64,000 bases of DNA. Origin: Anaeromyces robustus. Its lineage: Eukaryota; Neocallimastigomycota; Neocallimastigomycetes; Neocallimastigales; Neocallimastigaceae. The translations under genes were made by a program, and so were the position numbers. Numbering within the stretch: position 1 is the stretch's first letter; each line of letters starts with the position of its first letter. This document shows, piece by piece, positions 1 through 12,908 of the stretch. The stretch lies in contig MCFG01000057.1 in the NCBI GenBank assembly GCA_002104895.1, positions 1 to 64,000 on the forward strand, read 5' to 3'. The notes under the pieces were generated by a model, which saw nothing but the letters and a program-made list of their open reading frames with translations, made no database searches and was not told where the DNA came from.

Positions 1-1125
1 AAAAAATATGATAATATAATAAAAAAAAATAACAAAAACTAAAAATGAACTAAAAAAAAAAAAATAAAAGAAAAAGAAAAAAACAATAAAGAAAATAAAT
101 AAATACAAAATAAAAAAAGTATATTTTTTTTTAATAATATTATTATAATTTTAAAAATTTTATTATATTATAAGGATTAGTTTTAATTTTAACTATATCT
201 ATAATATTATCATTAATGATATTAATACATAATAATATTATTACCACTTTACATGAAACATAACTTATAATTATTTAAATAATAATAAAAATAAACTATT
301 TACATAATACAACTATATAAATTATATGTATTATAATGAAAAAAATAATAAAAATTATAAGTATGTATACAATATAAAAAGAAAAAAAAAATTTCTACCA
401 TCATAAAAAATGTATTAAGAATTTATAACTCAGATATAAAATTTTTTAATTTTTAAATTTATTCACATTATAAAATTTCAATGGTAATTAACATAAATTT
501 CAATAATTAAAATGACTAAATGAATGAAATAAAATGGTCATTAACAATAATATGGCCCCATTAACATAATAATTTTACTTAATATAATGATAATTAAAAT
601 AAACTAACAAATTAATAAGAAAAAAATCTGTAATTTAAAAGTAAAGAAACAAAGTTGACCTTTATAAAAAAAAAATAAAAATAATTAAAAATTGAAATAA
701 TTTTTTTTAAAATATAATTTAATTAATATTTTTAATTAAAATAATATTTATATTATCTTAATTAATTAATTATTATTATTATTAAAAATAACAAGACAAA
801 AGTAAGTAACTTAGAAATTAAAAGTGTATTTATAATTTATTAATAAATATAACCATTATTTAATAAAATATTAAAAAATTAATTAAATATCTTAAATATA
901 TAATTAATTAACTAATTAATTAATTAACTAATTAATAGCTCAGCAAGGTAAGTTAAAAAAAGAAAAATAAAAAGGACAAAAAGTAAGTATCAAATTTTAT
1001 AGTTATTTAAATATCATAAATAATTAACTAAAACAAGGTAATGTTATTAAAGTTAAAAATATTAATTTTAATAATAATTTAATATATTTATATAAATATA
1101 AAAAAGACAATATAATTAAATATTT

Positions 1126-1266
1126 ATTTAATTATTTATTTATTTATTTATTTATTATTTATTTATTTATTAATTAATTTATTTATTTATTTATTTATTT
1201 ATTTATATTAATATTTATTTATTTATTTATTTTTATATTTATATTAATATTTATTTATATTAATAT

Positions 1267-1349
<83 letters not shown>

Positions 1350-1350
1350 T
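1126..1350. repeat. (TTTA)n tetranucleotide satellite
   Basis: This is a run of TTTA units of about 220 bases. It is perfect from about 1262 to 1349 and interrupted by TTAATTAA and TTATATTAATA variants in its left half. It lies in gene-free DNA. Confidence 0.9.
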
Positions 1351-1779
1351 ATATTCAAAAAATTAAATATTTTTAATTTGATCAAAAAAAGTTTATTAAT
1401 ACATATTACATTTTTCTATTTTATGTATTATCACCCATTATAAATTTATTTATTTATCCACTCATTAATATAATAATATTTATTCTTTTATTATTATATT
1501 TATTCATTTATATTAATTAATTAATTAATTAATATTTGATTCTATAATGAATTTAATTAAATTCTATTTAAAATAATATATTATAAATAGACTTAAAATA
1601 TATTTTGTAATATATTTTATAATAAAACAATAATTTATGATGTACTTTACTTAAATAAGGTAAATAATCAAATTAAAAAAAAAAACCTTAAAAGTAAATA
1701 AATAATAATAATTAAATAAATAAATAAATTATATATAATAACTTTTAATTATATATATTATTAATATATTGTTTTCTTA

Positions 1780-1784
1780 TGTAT

Positions 1785-1855
<71 letters not shown>

Positions 1856-1888
1856 TTCATTTATTTATTGATTCATTTATTTATTTAT
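1780..1888. repeat. (TTTA)n tetranucleotide satellite
   Basis: This is a second, nearly perfect TTTA array of about 100 bases in the same orientation as the one at 1126-1350. Its right end degenerates into TTCA/TTGA variants. Confidence 0.9.
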
Positions 1889-3381
1889 TACATTTTTTTT
1901 ATTTTCATTTAATATTTTTAATTTTATGTAAGAGTAAATGAAATTCTTTATTAAAATTATACTTAATGTAGTAATAATCTATTTTAAGTAAAAAATCTTT
2001 TTTTTTTTTTTTTTTTAAAAAAAATTTTAAAAAAATAAATTTTAAAAAAAAATTCATTGTTCCTACTATCTTTATTAATTAATTATTAATTATTTATTAG
2101 TTTAATTAAAAAATATAAAAATATAAAATAATTGTATAATTTATTACAATTATTACAATTATTATTATTTATTAATATAATATAAAGATAGTTTAAAAAT
2201 CTAAACTATTTCTTAATTAAACGATAAAAATAAAAATAATTAATATGATTATTATCTAATTATTATTTAATTCAGTTTTTTTTTAATTTAGTCTTCATTT
2301 AAAAATTATTACTTTTCTTTTAAAATCTTTTTTTTTTCATTTTTTAAAAAAAAAATATTTATTATTATTTTCATTAATTTTTTTCTATTTTTTTTTAAAA
2401 AAAAAAACATTTATTATTATTATCATTAATCATAAATTATAAAATATAGATTTTATAACTTTACATTTTTTGGTATAATCATAAGGAATAATACTTTTAA
2501 AAATTTATTTATATTCAATAACAATAACATACATATCTATTATAATCAATTTTGAAAAAAAATATATATATATATACATATATATATAATATATTAATTA
2601 TATAATAACAATAAAATTCATTATTAATATATAATCAATCTAAAACTTATAAAAATCATAATAATAATAATACTAACAATAATAACAGTTATAATTAAAA
2701 ACATCATATCCAACAGTATTAAAAATCAACAACGATAATAATAATAATTAAAAAATTTAAAAAAAAAATAGAAAATCTTGTTCTTTTTTATTATATATAA
2801 AAAAAAAGATGTATCAATTTTAAATATTATATATTTAATAAGATTTTTGGTATTATTTACATTTATTAAACTAAATTATTAAAAGAAAAATTGCTTAAAT
2901 ATTATTATTAAAGCAAATATAACAATAAGCAGAAATATAAAGAATAATAATATAATATACAATAAAATATAAGTTATAAACATTATACTAATTATTTATA
3001 ATAGTGATATAAAGAAAAAAATAAAAATAAAATATAGAAAAAAAAAATGATATAGTATTTATATTACTATTTTAAATAATTAGAATTAGAAACACATTGT
3101 ATATTTGTATTTATTTGATATATTGTTATATATATTCTTTTATATAATAATACCTATTATTATTTTAATTCTTTAGTAGTATTATTTAGTACAATTTTGT
3201 AAAAGGAAAGAAAAATATATATATATATCTATATATATATTTTTTATTGTTATTATTATTTTTATTTTTTGTTTTGTTATATCTTTTTTATTTTTTTAAT
3301 TATTAGAAATATATATATACAAATTATAAAATTATATATATATATATATTATATATATATATATATTAATATGAAAACAAA

Positions 3382-4152
3382 ATGATTGAAAAATTGGAGT
3401 TATTTAAAAACCAATATGAAAAGTAATTTATTAAATTTATTTTATTATAATACATATAATTGAATTGAAATATTATATTATATATTTGGATATTATTTAT
3501 GTTATTTTTTTTTTTTTTTTATTTTCTTATTATTATTAATTATTTTTTATCTTGTGCAGAAAAAAATATATATATATAAATATATTTTATTTTGTTATGA
3601 ATAAGTATTAACTATTAAAATTGTGTTTTTGTTTTTCTTTATCTTTATTATTATTATTATTTTTATTTTATTTTATATTATATTGTTATATATATATATT
3701 ATTTTATATGTAATGTTTAATTGTTTATTATAGAAATAAATTAAATCTATTTAAGTCAAGGTTTTTTCCAGAATTATTAAATAGTGAACAATTAATAAAA
3801 CGTTTAAGAAGCCGAAATTATAATGTAAATTTTTTTTTTGATTTTTAATTTTCTAATTTTTTATTTATTTATATATATTATATATATATCATTTTTATTT
3901 TATGTATTTTTTTTTATTTTTAAAAAAAAAAAAAAAAAAAAATAGAAATTATACATAATTATGCATAAAATATTTCATATATATATTATATAAATAATAG
4001 ATTAATCATTGTTCTTTTAAAAAAGAAAAAAAGACATTATTTTTTTTATCTTATTAAAAAATAATTCAATTTTAATATAATATATATTATTTTATTATTG
4101 TTATTAATATTGTTATTAATATAAAAAATATCAAAAAAAAAAAATAAAAAAC

Positions 4153-4183
<31 letters not shown>

Positions 4184-4703
4184 AATATCAAATTGAACAA
4201 TTACTTCGATATTGGGAAGCAAAACTAATTGAAGAAAGAAATTCTGTAGTATTACCTTGGCCTGATCAGTATCCTTCGGTTATTAATAAAGATTTTACAA
4301 GAGAAATTCGTTCTCATTCCATTTCATGGATAGCACAGGTAAAAGTTAATTTTTTCATAGATATATTAAAAAGTGAAATTTTGTAGCATATATATTAATA
4401 TACATATATATATGTATATGCTATATATTTATACTTTAAATAATTGAAATTTTGAATTTTTGAATTTTTGAATTTTTGAATATTTGAATTTATAAATAAT
4501 ATTATAACTTAATAATAATATAAAAAAAATTTACCTTTATATTTAACATAGGTCATTTATGATTTTGGATTTAATAAAGAAACATTTTATGTAGCTATTA
4601 AAATTTTTGACCTCTATTTACAAAGCGAATATAAAATAGAAAAGAAAAAACTCTGTTATATAACCCCAGCAATTTTATTTATAGCTATACAACTTGAAGT
4701 ATG

Positions 4704-4738
<35 letters not shown>

Positions 4739-5633
4739 TTTATTAAAAAAAAAAAAAAATCAAGAGAAAAATTAAATAAAAATTTAGTTTTAATTAAAAG
4801 CTTTTTTTTTTTTTTTTTCATTGTATGGTTTTTTATTTCTAATATTATAATACTATATTATTTATTATTATTAATATTGAAGGAGGATGAAGAAGAAAGT
4901 AAACGAAATTTAATTCAAGAATTATTAAATACAAATGGATATGATTTCTTAAAGGAAGTTAAAGCTCTTCAAATCATCATTTGTAAGGTAAAAATAAAAT
5001 AAGATAAAATAAAAAAAAATCTAATATATATAATAATAATAATAATATATATAAACTAAATAAAATAAAATAAAAATAAAATAAAATAAAATAATATTGT
5101 TATAATTAATTGATGAATTCTTAAAAATATTATTTAAAAATAAAAAAAAAAATAAAAAAAAAAAATAAAAAAATTAGAGTTTAAATTTTCAATTAATTGT
5201 TCCTACAGCCTATACATGGTTATTACTTTATTTTCAAATTGAAGCTTGTATTAATCCTCATCATACAAATAAAGAATTACAAAAACAATATGATTCAGAA
5301 TTTATATTAGAATTAGAAAGTTTTAATATAAATCAAATGAATTCTAGAGGCCTTTTTAAAAGACAAATTCAAAATAAACGATTTAAAAAAGCTTTAAAAA
5401 TATTAGATTATGCCATGTATAATACAGAATCCTTTTTATATCCTAGTCCTCTTTTAGCTGCTGCATGTTTTACTATGGAAGTTCCATTAATGAGTAATAA
5501 TTTAAAAAAATAAAAAAAAAATAAAAATTAAAAATAATAATAATAATAATAATAATAATAGTTATTGATATGAAAAATTTTAAATGGATTTTTTAAACTA
5601 AATTTTTTTTTTCTAATTATCATCTTTGTTATT

Positions 5634-5683
<50 letters not shown>

Positions 5684-5888
5684 TAATGAATATGAAATTA
5701 TTACAGGTTATTCCAAAAGTCAACTCTTCCCATGTATACAATATTTATATGATTATATTGGAATGTTACAAACCATAAAAGTAAATGATATTTTTAATTT
5801 ACAAGAAGAAGATGAATATATAGATCTTGATGACCATTCTATATTAAATATTGATATACTTGTAAGTAATTTAAGTTACATACAATAA
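3382..5888 (+). CDS. Cyclin (E-type-like), 7 exons
   Basis: Cyclins activate cyclin-dependent kinases. Exons read in frame: 3382-3422, 3734-3824, 4183-4338, 4552-4698, 4883-4987, 5178-5493, 5683-5861. All six introns are GT-AG and phases match. The product is about 345-353 residues. The cyclin box starts near residue 82 (RSHSISWIAQ), followed by FGFNKETFYVAIKIFDLYL, which corresponds to the family pattern W...V...ET...A...D.YL. A second helical repeat follows (exons 5-6, ending SPLLAAACFTMEV). The spacing most resembles cyclin E, but the usual DR.L is DLYL, so the subtype is uncertain. The start is the first ATG opening this frame; ATG 3371 hits a stop at once. The 3' end is unsure: reading through the donor-like GTAAGT at 5862 gives a stop at 5886-5888, but a further exon is possible. 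Confidence 0.85.
4384..4423. repeat. Intronic inverted repeat
   Basis: Within cyclin intron 3, TAGCATATA at 4384-4392 is the exact reverse complement of TATATGCTA at 4415-4423. The interior is itself self-complementary (ATACATATATATATGTAT), so the RNA could form one long hairpin. Shortly downstream, about five TTTTTGAA-type units run from 4446 to 4492. Confidence 0.6.
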
Positions 5889-5966
5889 AGAAATATTAAA
5901 AAAAATAAAAAAAATAAAAATTTTTTTTTTTTAATATTTATTTAAACTATTACTATTGTTATTATT

Positions 5967-6070
5967 ATTATAATTTAATTATTATAATAATTAAATAATT
6001 ATAATAGAATATATATTTATTATAATTTAATTATTATAATAATTAAATAATTATAATAGAATATATATTT
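5967..6070. repeat. 52-bp direct repeat with embedded palindrome
   Basis: Two copies of a 52-base unit lie head to tail. Each contains a perfect 22-base palindrome, at 5974-5995 and 6026-6047, centred on TATTATAATA. Confidence 0.85.
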
Positions 6071-6444
6071 AATATTTTTTATTATTATATATTGAACAAA
6101 TTATTAAAGACCTTTTTCTTTTTTTATTTTATATTTTATTTTTATTACCTTTTCTTTTTTTTTATTTTTTTTTTTTTTTTTTATATCTATATATAAATAA
6201 AATATTTCTTTTTCTTTAACCCTCCACCCCCACTTTAAAAAAAAAAATAAAATAAAAATAAAAATAAAAATAAAATCAGTTATCAAAATTAAATGATATT
6301 GTATATTATTAATAATATCATTGAGATTAATTAATAAATAAATAAATAACACATCATACCTACCTTTTTATTTTATTTTAATCAATATAAAAAAATTATA
6401 AAAATATAAAAAAAATATAAAGATATATTTTTCACCTTCCCCTT

Positions 6445-6516
6445 TATATATACAATATATGCAATATATACAATATATGCAATATATACAATATATGCAA
6501 TATATACAATATACAA
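6445..6516. repeat. Minisatellite, TATACAATATATGCAA unit
   Basis: A 16-base unit, TATACAATATATGCAA, is repeated about four times and ends in a truncated copy. The alternating TACA/TGCA variants make the array easy to distinguish from the surrounding TA runs. Confidence 0.85.
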
Positions 6517-7173
6517 TATGTATATATATAGTTTTAAAAAGAGATAAAAATAAATAATTTAAATTATTAGATTATTGCAGTAATAAAATATAAATATAAC
6601 AAGAAAGAAAGAAAGAAAATAATAATAATAATAATAATAATATAATATAATATAATATAATATAATATAACATATCATCAATAATTAAATAACAACATAG
6701 AGAAAAACACTATTTTTTTTTATTATTATTATTATTATTATTTTCACTAAATTATTATCATCCTATAAATATATAATAATCAATATAATATATAATCACT
6801 TTTTTTTTTTTTCTATTTTCTATTTTCTTTTTGTTTTTTATAATATAATATATTATATTATATGAATATACAACTTTTTGATATACCATTCTATTGTATT
6901 ACTTTTTTTTTTTTTTTTTTCTTCAAGTTAAATTAAGAGGAAAAAAAAAAAAATTATTAACATAATAAAAAAAAAATTAAAACATTTATACACTTTTTTC
7001 TTTTAAATTTTAATAAAAAATATAAAATATAATATTATATAATATATAATATTTAAAAATATTATTTAAAAGTATTGATTATAGTGTTACTATTGTTATT
7101 GTTATTCTTATTGATGTTGTTGGTTATTGTTGGTTATTGTTGTGAGTTGTTTTTTAGTATGAATTATATATAG

Positions 7174-7637
7174 ATGAATATTTTAATTACTACGGAGGTT
7201 ATTGTAAGTTTCCCCACCTAAAGAGACGGAAGAAGAATTTTTAGAAACTTGTATCTTTTAAATTTTTTAGAGAAGATTAGATTTTACAAGATACATGTTT
7301 TTTTTAAATATTCTAAAAAGGGAAGGGACAGTTGCTACAAAATTATCAGAACAGATTCCTGATGATATAAAAGAAAAGAAAAAGAGAAGTGAAAGCTTGT
7401 TATTAAAGTTATCGAATAGTAGTAATATAATATGATATTATAAGGAAAGGTTGGGTGGGGTTTTTGAGGTTTTGGTAGAGAAAGAACTAGAAGAAAGTTA
7501 TTAGGAAGAATTGACTAGCAAATTATATGAGGATTTTAGTAAATAATGGAGATGAATTAGAAAAAGGGAAAGTTTATAGAGTTTATTTAGAAATGCTAAA
7601 AGATAATTGTATAATTGGCGATGTGACGAATATATAA
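7174..7637 (+). pseudogene. Decayed C-terminal part of an MtaB/MiaB-type tRNA methylthiotransferase
   Basis: Three frames together spell the end of a radical-SAM methylthiotransferase, an enzyme that adds methylthio groups to modified adenosine in tRNA. Frame 1 (7174-7218) gives ITTEVIVSFP. Frame 2 (7220-7543) gives KETEEEFLETC, KREGTVATKLSEQIP, then YYKERLG and FEVLVE. Frame 3 (7539-7634) gives NNGDELEKGKVYRVYLEMLK and IIGDV. These correspond to the family's VGFPGETEE, YSKREGT.A..L..Q.P, KEF.G..VEVLVE and C-terminal TRAM-like segments, in the right order. Two frameshifts and internal stops at 7259, 7268, 7433 and 7502 show it is broken. The catalytic Cys-rich N-terminal two thirds are absent. 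GC is clearly above the flanking DNA. The YSKREGT-like motif looks more bacterial MtaB than eukaryotic CDKAL1, suggesting a transferred gene, but this is inference. Confidence 0.75.
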
Positions 7638-10485
7638 AAATATATATATATAAAAATCTTTATTATTATGGGTTATAGGTGAATAGTAATCATAATAATT
7701 TTATTAAACTAACCCTTTAATTTTTTTTCTTAATTCTATAAAATATATATTGATATATAAAGCAGTAAAAATATTTTAAGTAATCAATAATCTTATTAAT
7801 AAAATATTCCATCTATTAATAAAAAAAAAAAAAAAAAAAAAAGTATAAAAATAAATCATATTTTTTCATTTTATGTATCTTTTTTTGTATATAAAATATA
7901 TAAAATATAAAAATATAATAATTATTATACATAAAAAGCATTGTATATTATTTAATTATCACAATAGAATTTATATATTATATATATTTATTGTACATTT
8001 TATTTCTTATTTGACTTTTTTTTTTTTATTTTCGTACTTTTTTTACTATTTTTAACATGAAAAACTATATACATTTTGATTATCATGATTGATTAATTAT
8101 AATTAACAATAATAATAATAATAATATATAATATATAATATATAATATAATAATATATAATGAATAACTCTATACTAAAAATATCTCTAAAAAAAAAAAA
8201 AAAAAAAAAAATTTAGATTTTTATTTTATAAAAATATAATTAATATAATTAATATAATTATTTTAAATATTTAAAAACAATAAAGAATTTGTAATTAAAA
8301 TTTTTTTTAGCAACTTTAAAGTAAAAAGAACAATAGGATAGGAAAATAATGTATTTTAATTATTTTAACTTTTTTTATTTTATTTTATTTTATTTTTTTG
8401 TTTATGATTAGCTATTTTTTTTTTTTTTTTTTTTTTTTAGAAAAAAGAAAAATATTATTTTCATATAGTATAAAAATAAAACAAAAATAATAAAAATATT
8501 TGTATATTTAGAATATTTTAATGCATTAGATATAAAAAAAAATATAAAATGTTAATTATAAATCCGATCATTTAATGATAAGTTGATTTAAAAAAAAAAA
8601 ATTTTTTTAAAAAATAATTTATATACTTTTATTTAATTTTAAAAAAAAAAAAAATAAAAAAATAAAAAAATAAAAAAATAAAAAATAAAAAGAACTATTA
8701 TTAAATTAAAAAATTTAAAAATAATTCTTTTTTTTAAATAAAATATTTTTATAATTTTAAGCCATTTAATAATATTATAATTATATCATATCATATTATA
8801 ATATATATAAAGATAATTAAATATATAAAGTAATGATAAAAAGTATAAATTTATTTAAATGTCATTTAATCCTTCTTTTTTACTGCCTTTTTTTTTTTTT
8901 TATTAGACTTATTTTATCATGTGAAATTCACATAATTTATTTTAAATCTGTTCTTTTTTCTTTTTTCAATTACAAATAGAAATACAATTACAAATACAAT
9001 TGTAAAATTATGATTATTTATAAAGTTATATTATATATAAAGTTTATTTTTTATTAATTTACTGTGTATTTTGTTACAGATGGTTTAAAAAAAAATTTTA
9101 AATAAAATAAAGATAAATGTAAAATATAATAAAATAAGATAAAATTAGATAAAAACTATAGTTTATTCATTATATTTATAATAACTTATTAATTAATTAT
9201 AAATTATTAATTTCAATTATTGATAAAATTTATTATTCATTATATAGAATAGAATAGATAAAAGAAATTAATAAATTGATTTTGGTAATTATTAAAAAAA
9301 ATATCTAGTTTAAATTAATAAGTTGATTTTGATACTTATAAAAAAAATATCTAGTTTTATATCTAGTTTTATTATTATTATTATAATTATAGTATACTAT
9401 ATCATATAATCATATAATCATTAATCATTAATATTTATATAGTATAGAATAATAATAAAAAAGGGAAACATTAAAAAAAAGAATTAATATATAAAAAAAA
9501 GTTTTTGAGTTTGATCCACTTAATATATATAATAATTTGAAAAATAAAATAAAATTAAAAAAAAAAATTTTTTTATTTATGTAATTTTAATTATAATTAT
9601 TTTGTTACATAATAATAATAATAATAATAATATTAAATAAACAATATGTAATTCTTTAAATTCTTTACATTCTAAATTTTAATTTTAATTATATTTATTT
9701 ATTATATTTATTTATTTAATATATTAGAATAAATTAGTGGATATTATAATAAAGTAATAAATAAATAAATATAAAATAAATTAGTGGATAATAAAAATAA
9801 TTTAATACAATCATGAAATTAATTAATTATTTAGTTGTATTTATTTTATGTTTTTTTTTTTTTTGTGTTCAAATGTAGCTTTTTTTAATACTTTACCAAA
9901 TATAGTAATTAACATATGAAAATTTTTTAAAATTAATGTTTATATTATTATTTTATTTTATTTAATAAATATATTAATAATTAAACTTTTTTTATTTATT
10001 GTTACATTATTTATTGTTACATTATATAGTAAATAAATGAATGAATAAATAAATAAGTAAATAAATTATTAATATGAATTTTTTATTTTGTATTAAGAGT
10101 ACATCAATAATTGTTGTATTTTGTCCAATAAAATTATTTGTAATTCATTAATATTATAATAAATAATAAGTACAAAGTTTAAATAAAAATAATAAAAAAA
10201 GAAAAATAGAATATACAATACAATGTTTTATGTTTTATGGTAATAATAAATAATTATATAATAATAATAATAAATAATAATAATAAATAATAAAGGTGTT
10301 TTTTTTTTTTTTTTACTTTTAAACCTTTTATTTTATATTTAGTTTAATATTAAAAATAATATTAAATCTGCATTAAATTATTATATATTTTAATTATATT
10401 ATAAAAATTAATTGTAATATATATTATATCATATATTACTGTATATTCTACCTTAATAACTAAAATTGTTTACAATAGTTAAAAA

Positions 10486-10534
<49 letters not shown>

Positions 10535-11841
10535 TAACATTTTTATAAATTAATATTTAATAATTAATTATTATTATTATTTATTATTATAAAAAAAAGA
10601 TTGACATCTTATTAACTATTAAATAATTAATAATATATTATAATTATAATGTTATTATATGGTAATAATTATTAAATTGTTTTAATAATTATTAATAAAT
10701 CAATTATTTCATGTTATATTAACTTGGTTTTTTACTATTATTATTATTATTTTTTTTTTACTTTACAAAGGCTTTAAAAAAACTTTAAAGTATTAAATAT
10801 AATAATAATAATAATTATAAAATATTAAAAGCAAAGAACAAAGAAATAATTTTAAATTAGACAGTTATTTAAAATTATTATGATTTATTTTATTATTATT
10901 ATTAAGATTATAATCAATTCTATAAACTAATCTAAGAGTAATAATTGATGAATATTAATATTTATATTTATTAATTAATAAAATATTATTAAATAATAGA
11001 GTTAAAACCAAAGTTTTTCTTTTTTTTTAAAAAATCCTTTTTTTTATCATATATTTTAATATAATATTAATATACAATAATCATATATTATATTATATGA
11101 TATAATATCATTTATTTTTAATTGATAATTTTATGGTTGATTTTTAATTTTTTATTTTTTATTTTTTATTTTTTAAACATTTTCAAAAATATTTTTATTT
11201 ATTTTTTATTTATTTATTTATTTGTTTTTAGTTTTAATATATGTAATACTATTAATTAATACATATTATTAATATAATAGATAATGTATTGTAATATAAT
11301 TGAATCATTTAAATAAAATATATTAATATTTAATAAATAATAATTTATTTTTCCATTATAATCTTTTTTTTTTTTTTTTTTTTTATTTTTATTTTTTATG
11401 TTTATGATTTATAAACAGTTCATAAAGTTAAGGTTAAAAAAAATAATTATTATTATTATTAAATCAATAAACTAAATCAATAAACTAAATCAAATCAAAT
11501 AAATAATAAATAATAATTAATAATTAATAAAAGTCAATAGATTATTTTTATTATAATTTTTTTTATGTATACTTTTTAAATATTTTTATTTTTATATGTA
11601 TTTTATTTTTATTTTTATTTTTATCTTTATTTTATTTTTTTTGCAAAGTTTTCTTATTGTTTAATTAAATAAAATGAAATATTAAATGTGTGTGTATGTA
11701 TGTGTTTTTTATATATATTAAAGTTATATACTTTATTTTAATCGCGCGATATACAGATATTAATTAAAATATATAAAATAAAAAAAAACAAACTTTATTC
11801 ATATATATATATTTTATTTATATTTATTTATATACATTTAT
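7638..11841. other. Long gene-free AT-rich region
   Basis: About 4.2 kb without a supportable gene. It holds poly(A)/poly(T) tracts, (TAA)n and TAAA runs (for example 10480-10530) and many TATA-like stretches. A short ORF at 7873 is simple sequence made of F, Y, I and K. Two features stand out near the right end: a GC-rich palindrome at 11741-11750 and a TGTGTGTATGTATGTG run just before it. The final part is presumably the 3' UTR of the minus-strand gene ending at 11842. Confidence 0.6.
11741..11750. other. GC-rich palindrome ATCGCGCGAT
   Basis: A perfect 10-base palindrome with three overlapping CpG steps lies in DNA that is otherwise nearly pure A/T, about 90 bases downstream of the stop of the minus-strand gene at 11842-12402. 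Its function is unknown. Confidence 0.5.
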
Positions 11842-12402
11842 CTATTTATTTAGTTTTTTTTTATTGAATTTATTGGTAATACTGTTATTATTATAATGAT
11901 TTCGGTTTGGTGGTTTTTCTTTTAAAATACTTTCAATCGAAAAATCTTCATCCCATTTTGAGATCATTCCTGTAATTTTTTTAATAGTAACATTATGAAT
12001 ACTTTTTTTAGCTAATCTTTTAGCATTTCTTTCTTTAAACCATGGTGTATCTGGTTCTCGTATTTCAATTTTATAATTATATTCTAATGCTATTTCTACA
12101 TATGGTTTGGCTTCCCAACGTTTAATATTTGTATTATCAATAATTATAGGTGATATTCCTTGTTCACATTTTTCTTTACATTTATTTTGATTTGATTGAT
12201 GAGCTTCACCAATTTTTGTTGGATCATATTGATCTTTACCATTTACTATGAAATAATTATCAGTAGATAAAATAATTCCTTTTCCATTATTTTCTTTTAT
12301 AATAGATTTAGCTAAAGTTGATTTTCCTGAACCTGGTAAACCTCTTAAGATATACATAATTTTATCATTGCTATTATTATTATTATTATTGTTATCAGTC
12401 AT
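11842..12402 (-). CDS. N4BP2-like P-loop kinase/ATPase (AAA_33 type)
   Basis: A single-exon gene of 186 residues resembling the P-loop domain of NEDD4-binding protein 2 and N4BP2L1/L2, related to polynucleotide kinases. Visible motifs: Walker A GLPGSGKST at residues 21-29, STDNYF at 46-51 (family STDDYF), EAHQSNQNKCKEKCEQG then SPIIIDNTN (family SPVIIDNTN), WEAKPYVEIA, and EPDTPWF. These run collinearly with the family over nearly the whole protein, so the domain looks intact. An N-terminal poly-N stretch (residues 4-10) and a K/N-rich tail are local low-complexity additions. The usual RN.HGV is KSIHNV. The start is the only ATG before Walker A in a sensible context. It has no intron, unlike most neighbours. 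The substrate is unknown; nucleic-acid 5'-end phosphorylation is a guess from the family. Confidence 0.85.
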   Translation of the reverse strand: MTDNNNNNNNSNDKIMYILRGLPGSGKSTLAKSIIKENNGKGIILSTDNYFIVNGKDQYDPTKIGEAHQSNQNKCKEKCEQGISPIIIDNTNIKRWEAKPYVEIALEYNYKIEIREPDTPWFKERNAKRLAKKSIHNVTIKKITGMISKWDEDFSIESILKEKPPNRNHYNNNSITNKFNKKKLNK

Positions 12403-12908
12403 ATTCGAAATTTGTAATACTTTTATTTTATTTTATTTTATATTGTTATATATAATAGATCAAAAAAAAAAAAAAAAAAAAAGCATTTATTTTTTTTAGG
12501 AAAGTAACAATCTATTTATATACATTTCGAATTCTTTGAATTTATTACTCATTTATTTATTTATTTATTTATTATATTTATCATTTACTAGTAATCTTGT
12601 AATCTTTTTTTTCTTTTCTTTCATTTTACTTTCATCTTTTTGTTTTATTATTATTGATGATTAATGATAGGATAATATATGTTATATATATAAATATATA
12701 AATTTTACTTATCCATATTTTTTTTTTTTTTTTATATCAAACTTAATTAAATAATAATAATAATAATTAAAAATCAAAAATTTTTTTTTTTTGTCTTAGT
12801 AAAAATTATTATATTAAATATATTATTACATTAATATATTATTATATTATATTATATTATATTATATTATATTATATGATATTATTATTATATGATATTA
12901 TGATATTC

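Larger units (their letters stand above)
1..3381. other. Gene-free AT-rich DNA at left edge
   Basis: I see no supportable coding region here. The stretch is A/T homopolymers and short tandem repeats, including two (TTTA)n satellites listed separately, alternating TA runs around 2563-2590 and 3211-3240, and many short palindromic ATTAAT runs. The last few hundred bases before 3382 probably hold the cyclin promoter and 5' UTR, but no element stands out from the background. Confidence 0.7.
5889..7173. other. Intergenic DNA downstream of cyclin
   Basis: No gene is supported. The stretch contains a 52-base direct repeat (5967-6070), a small minisatellite (6445-6516), a run of TATAA units at about 6640-6670 and many homopolymers. 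From about 7085 the plus strand becomes T/G-rich (TTGTTATTG units), leading into the pseudogene at 7174. Confidence 0.6.

Noticed and set aside
1126-1350. Regular repeats considered as CRISPR or telomere
   Set aside because: Units are 3-4 bases without unique spacers and lack a G-rich telomere strand; these are microsatellites.
4694-5002. 102-residue plus-strand ORF
   Set aside because: It starts inside cyclin intron 4 (poly-Y and poly-F from ATT/T runs) and merely reads into the true exon 5.
6104-6352. Minus-strand ORF of 82 residues
   Set aside because: I, F, K and L simple sequence over A/T homopolymers in intergenic DNA; no conserved motif.
7174-7637. Bacterial contamination as the source of the methylthiotransferase-like sequence
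   Set aside because: The similarity is broken by frameshifts and stops and grades into AT-rich host-like DNA on both sides, with no intact bacterial gene next to it.
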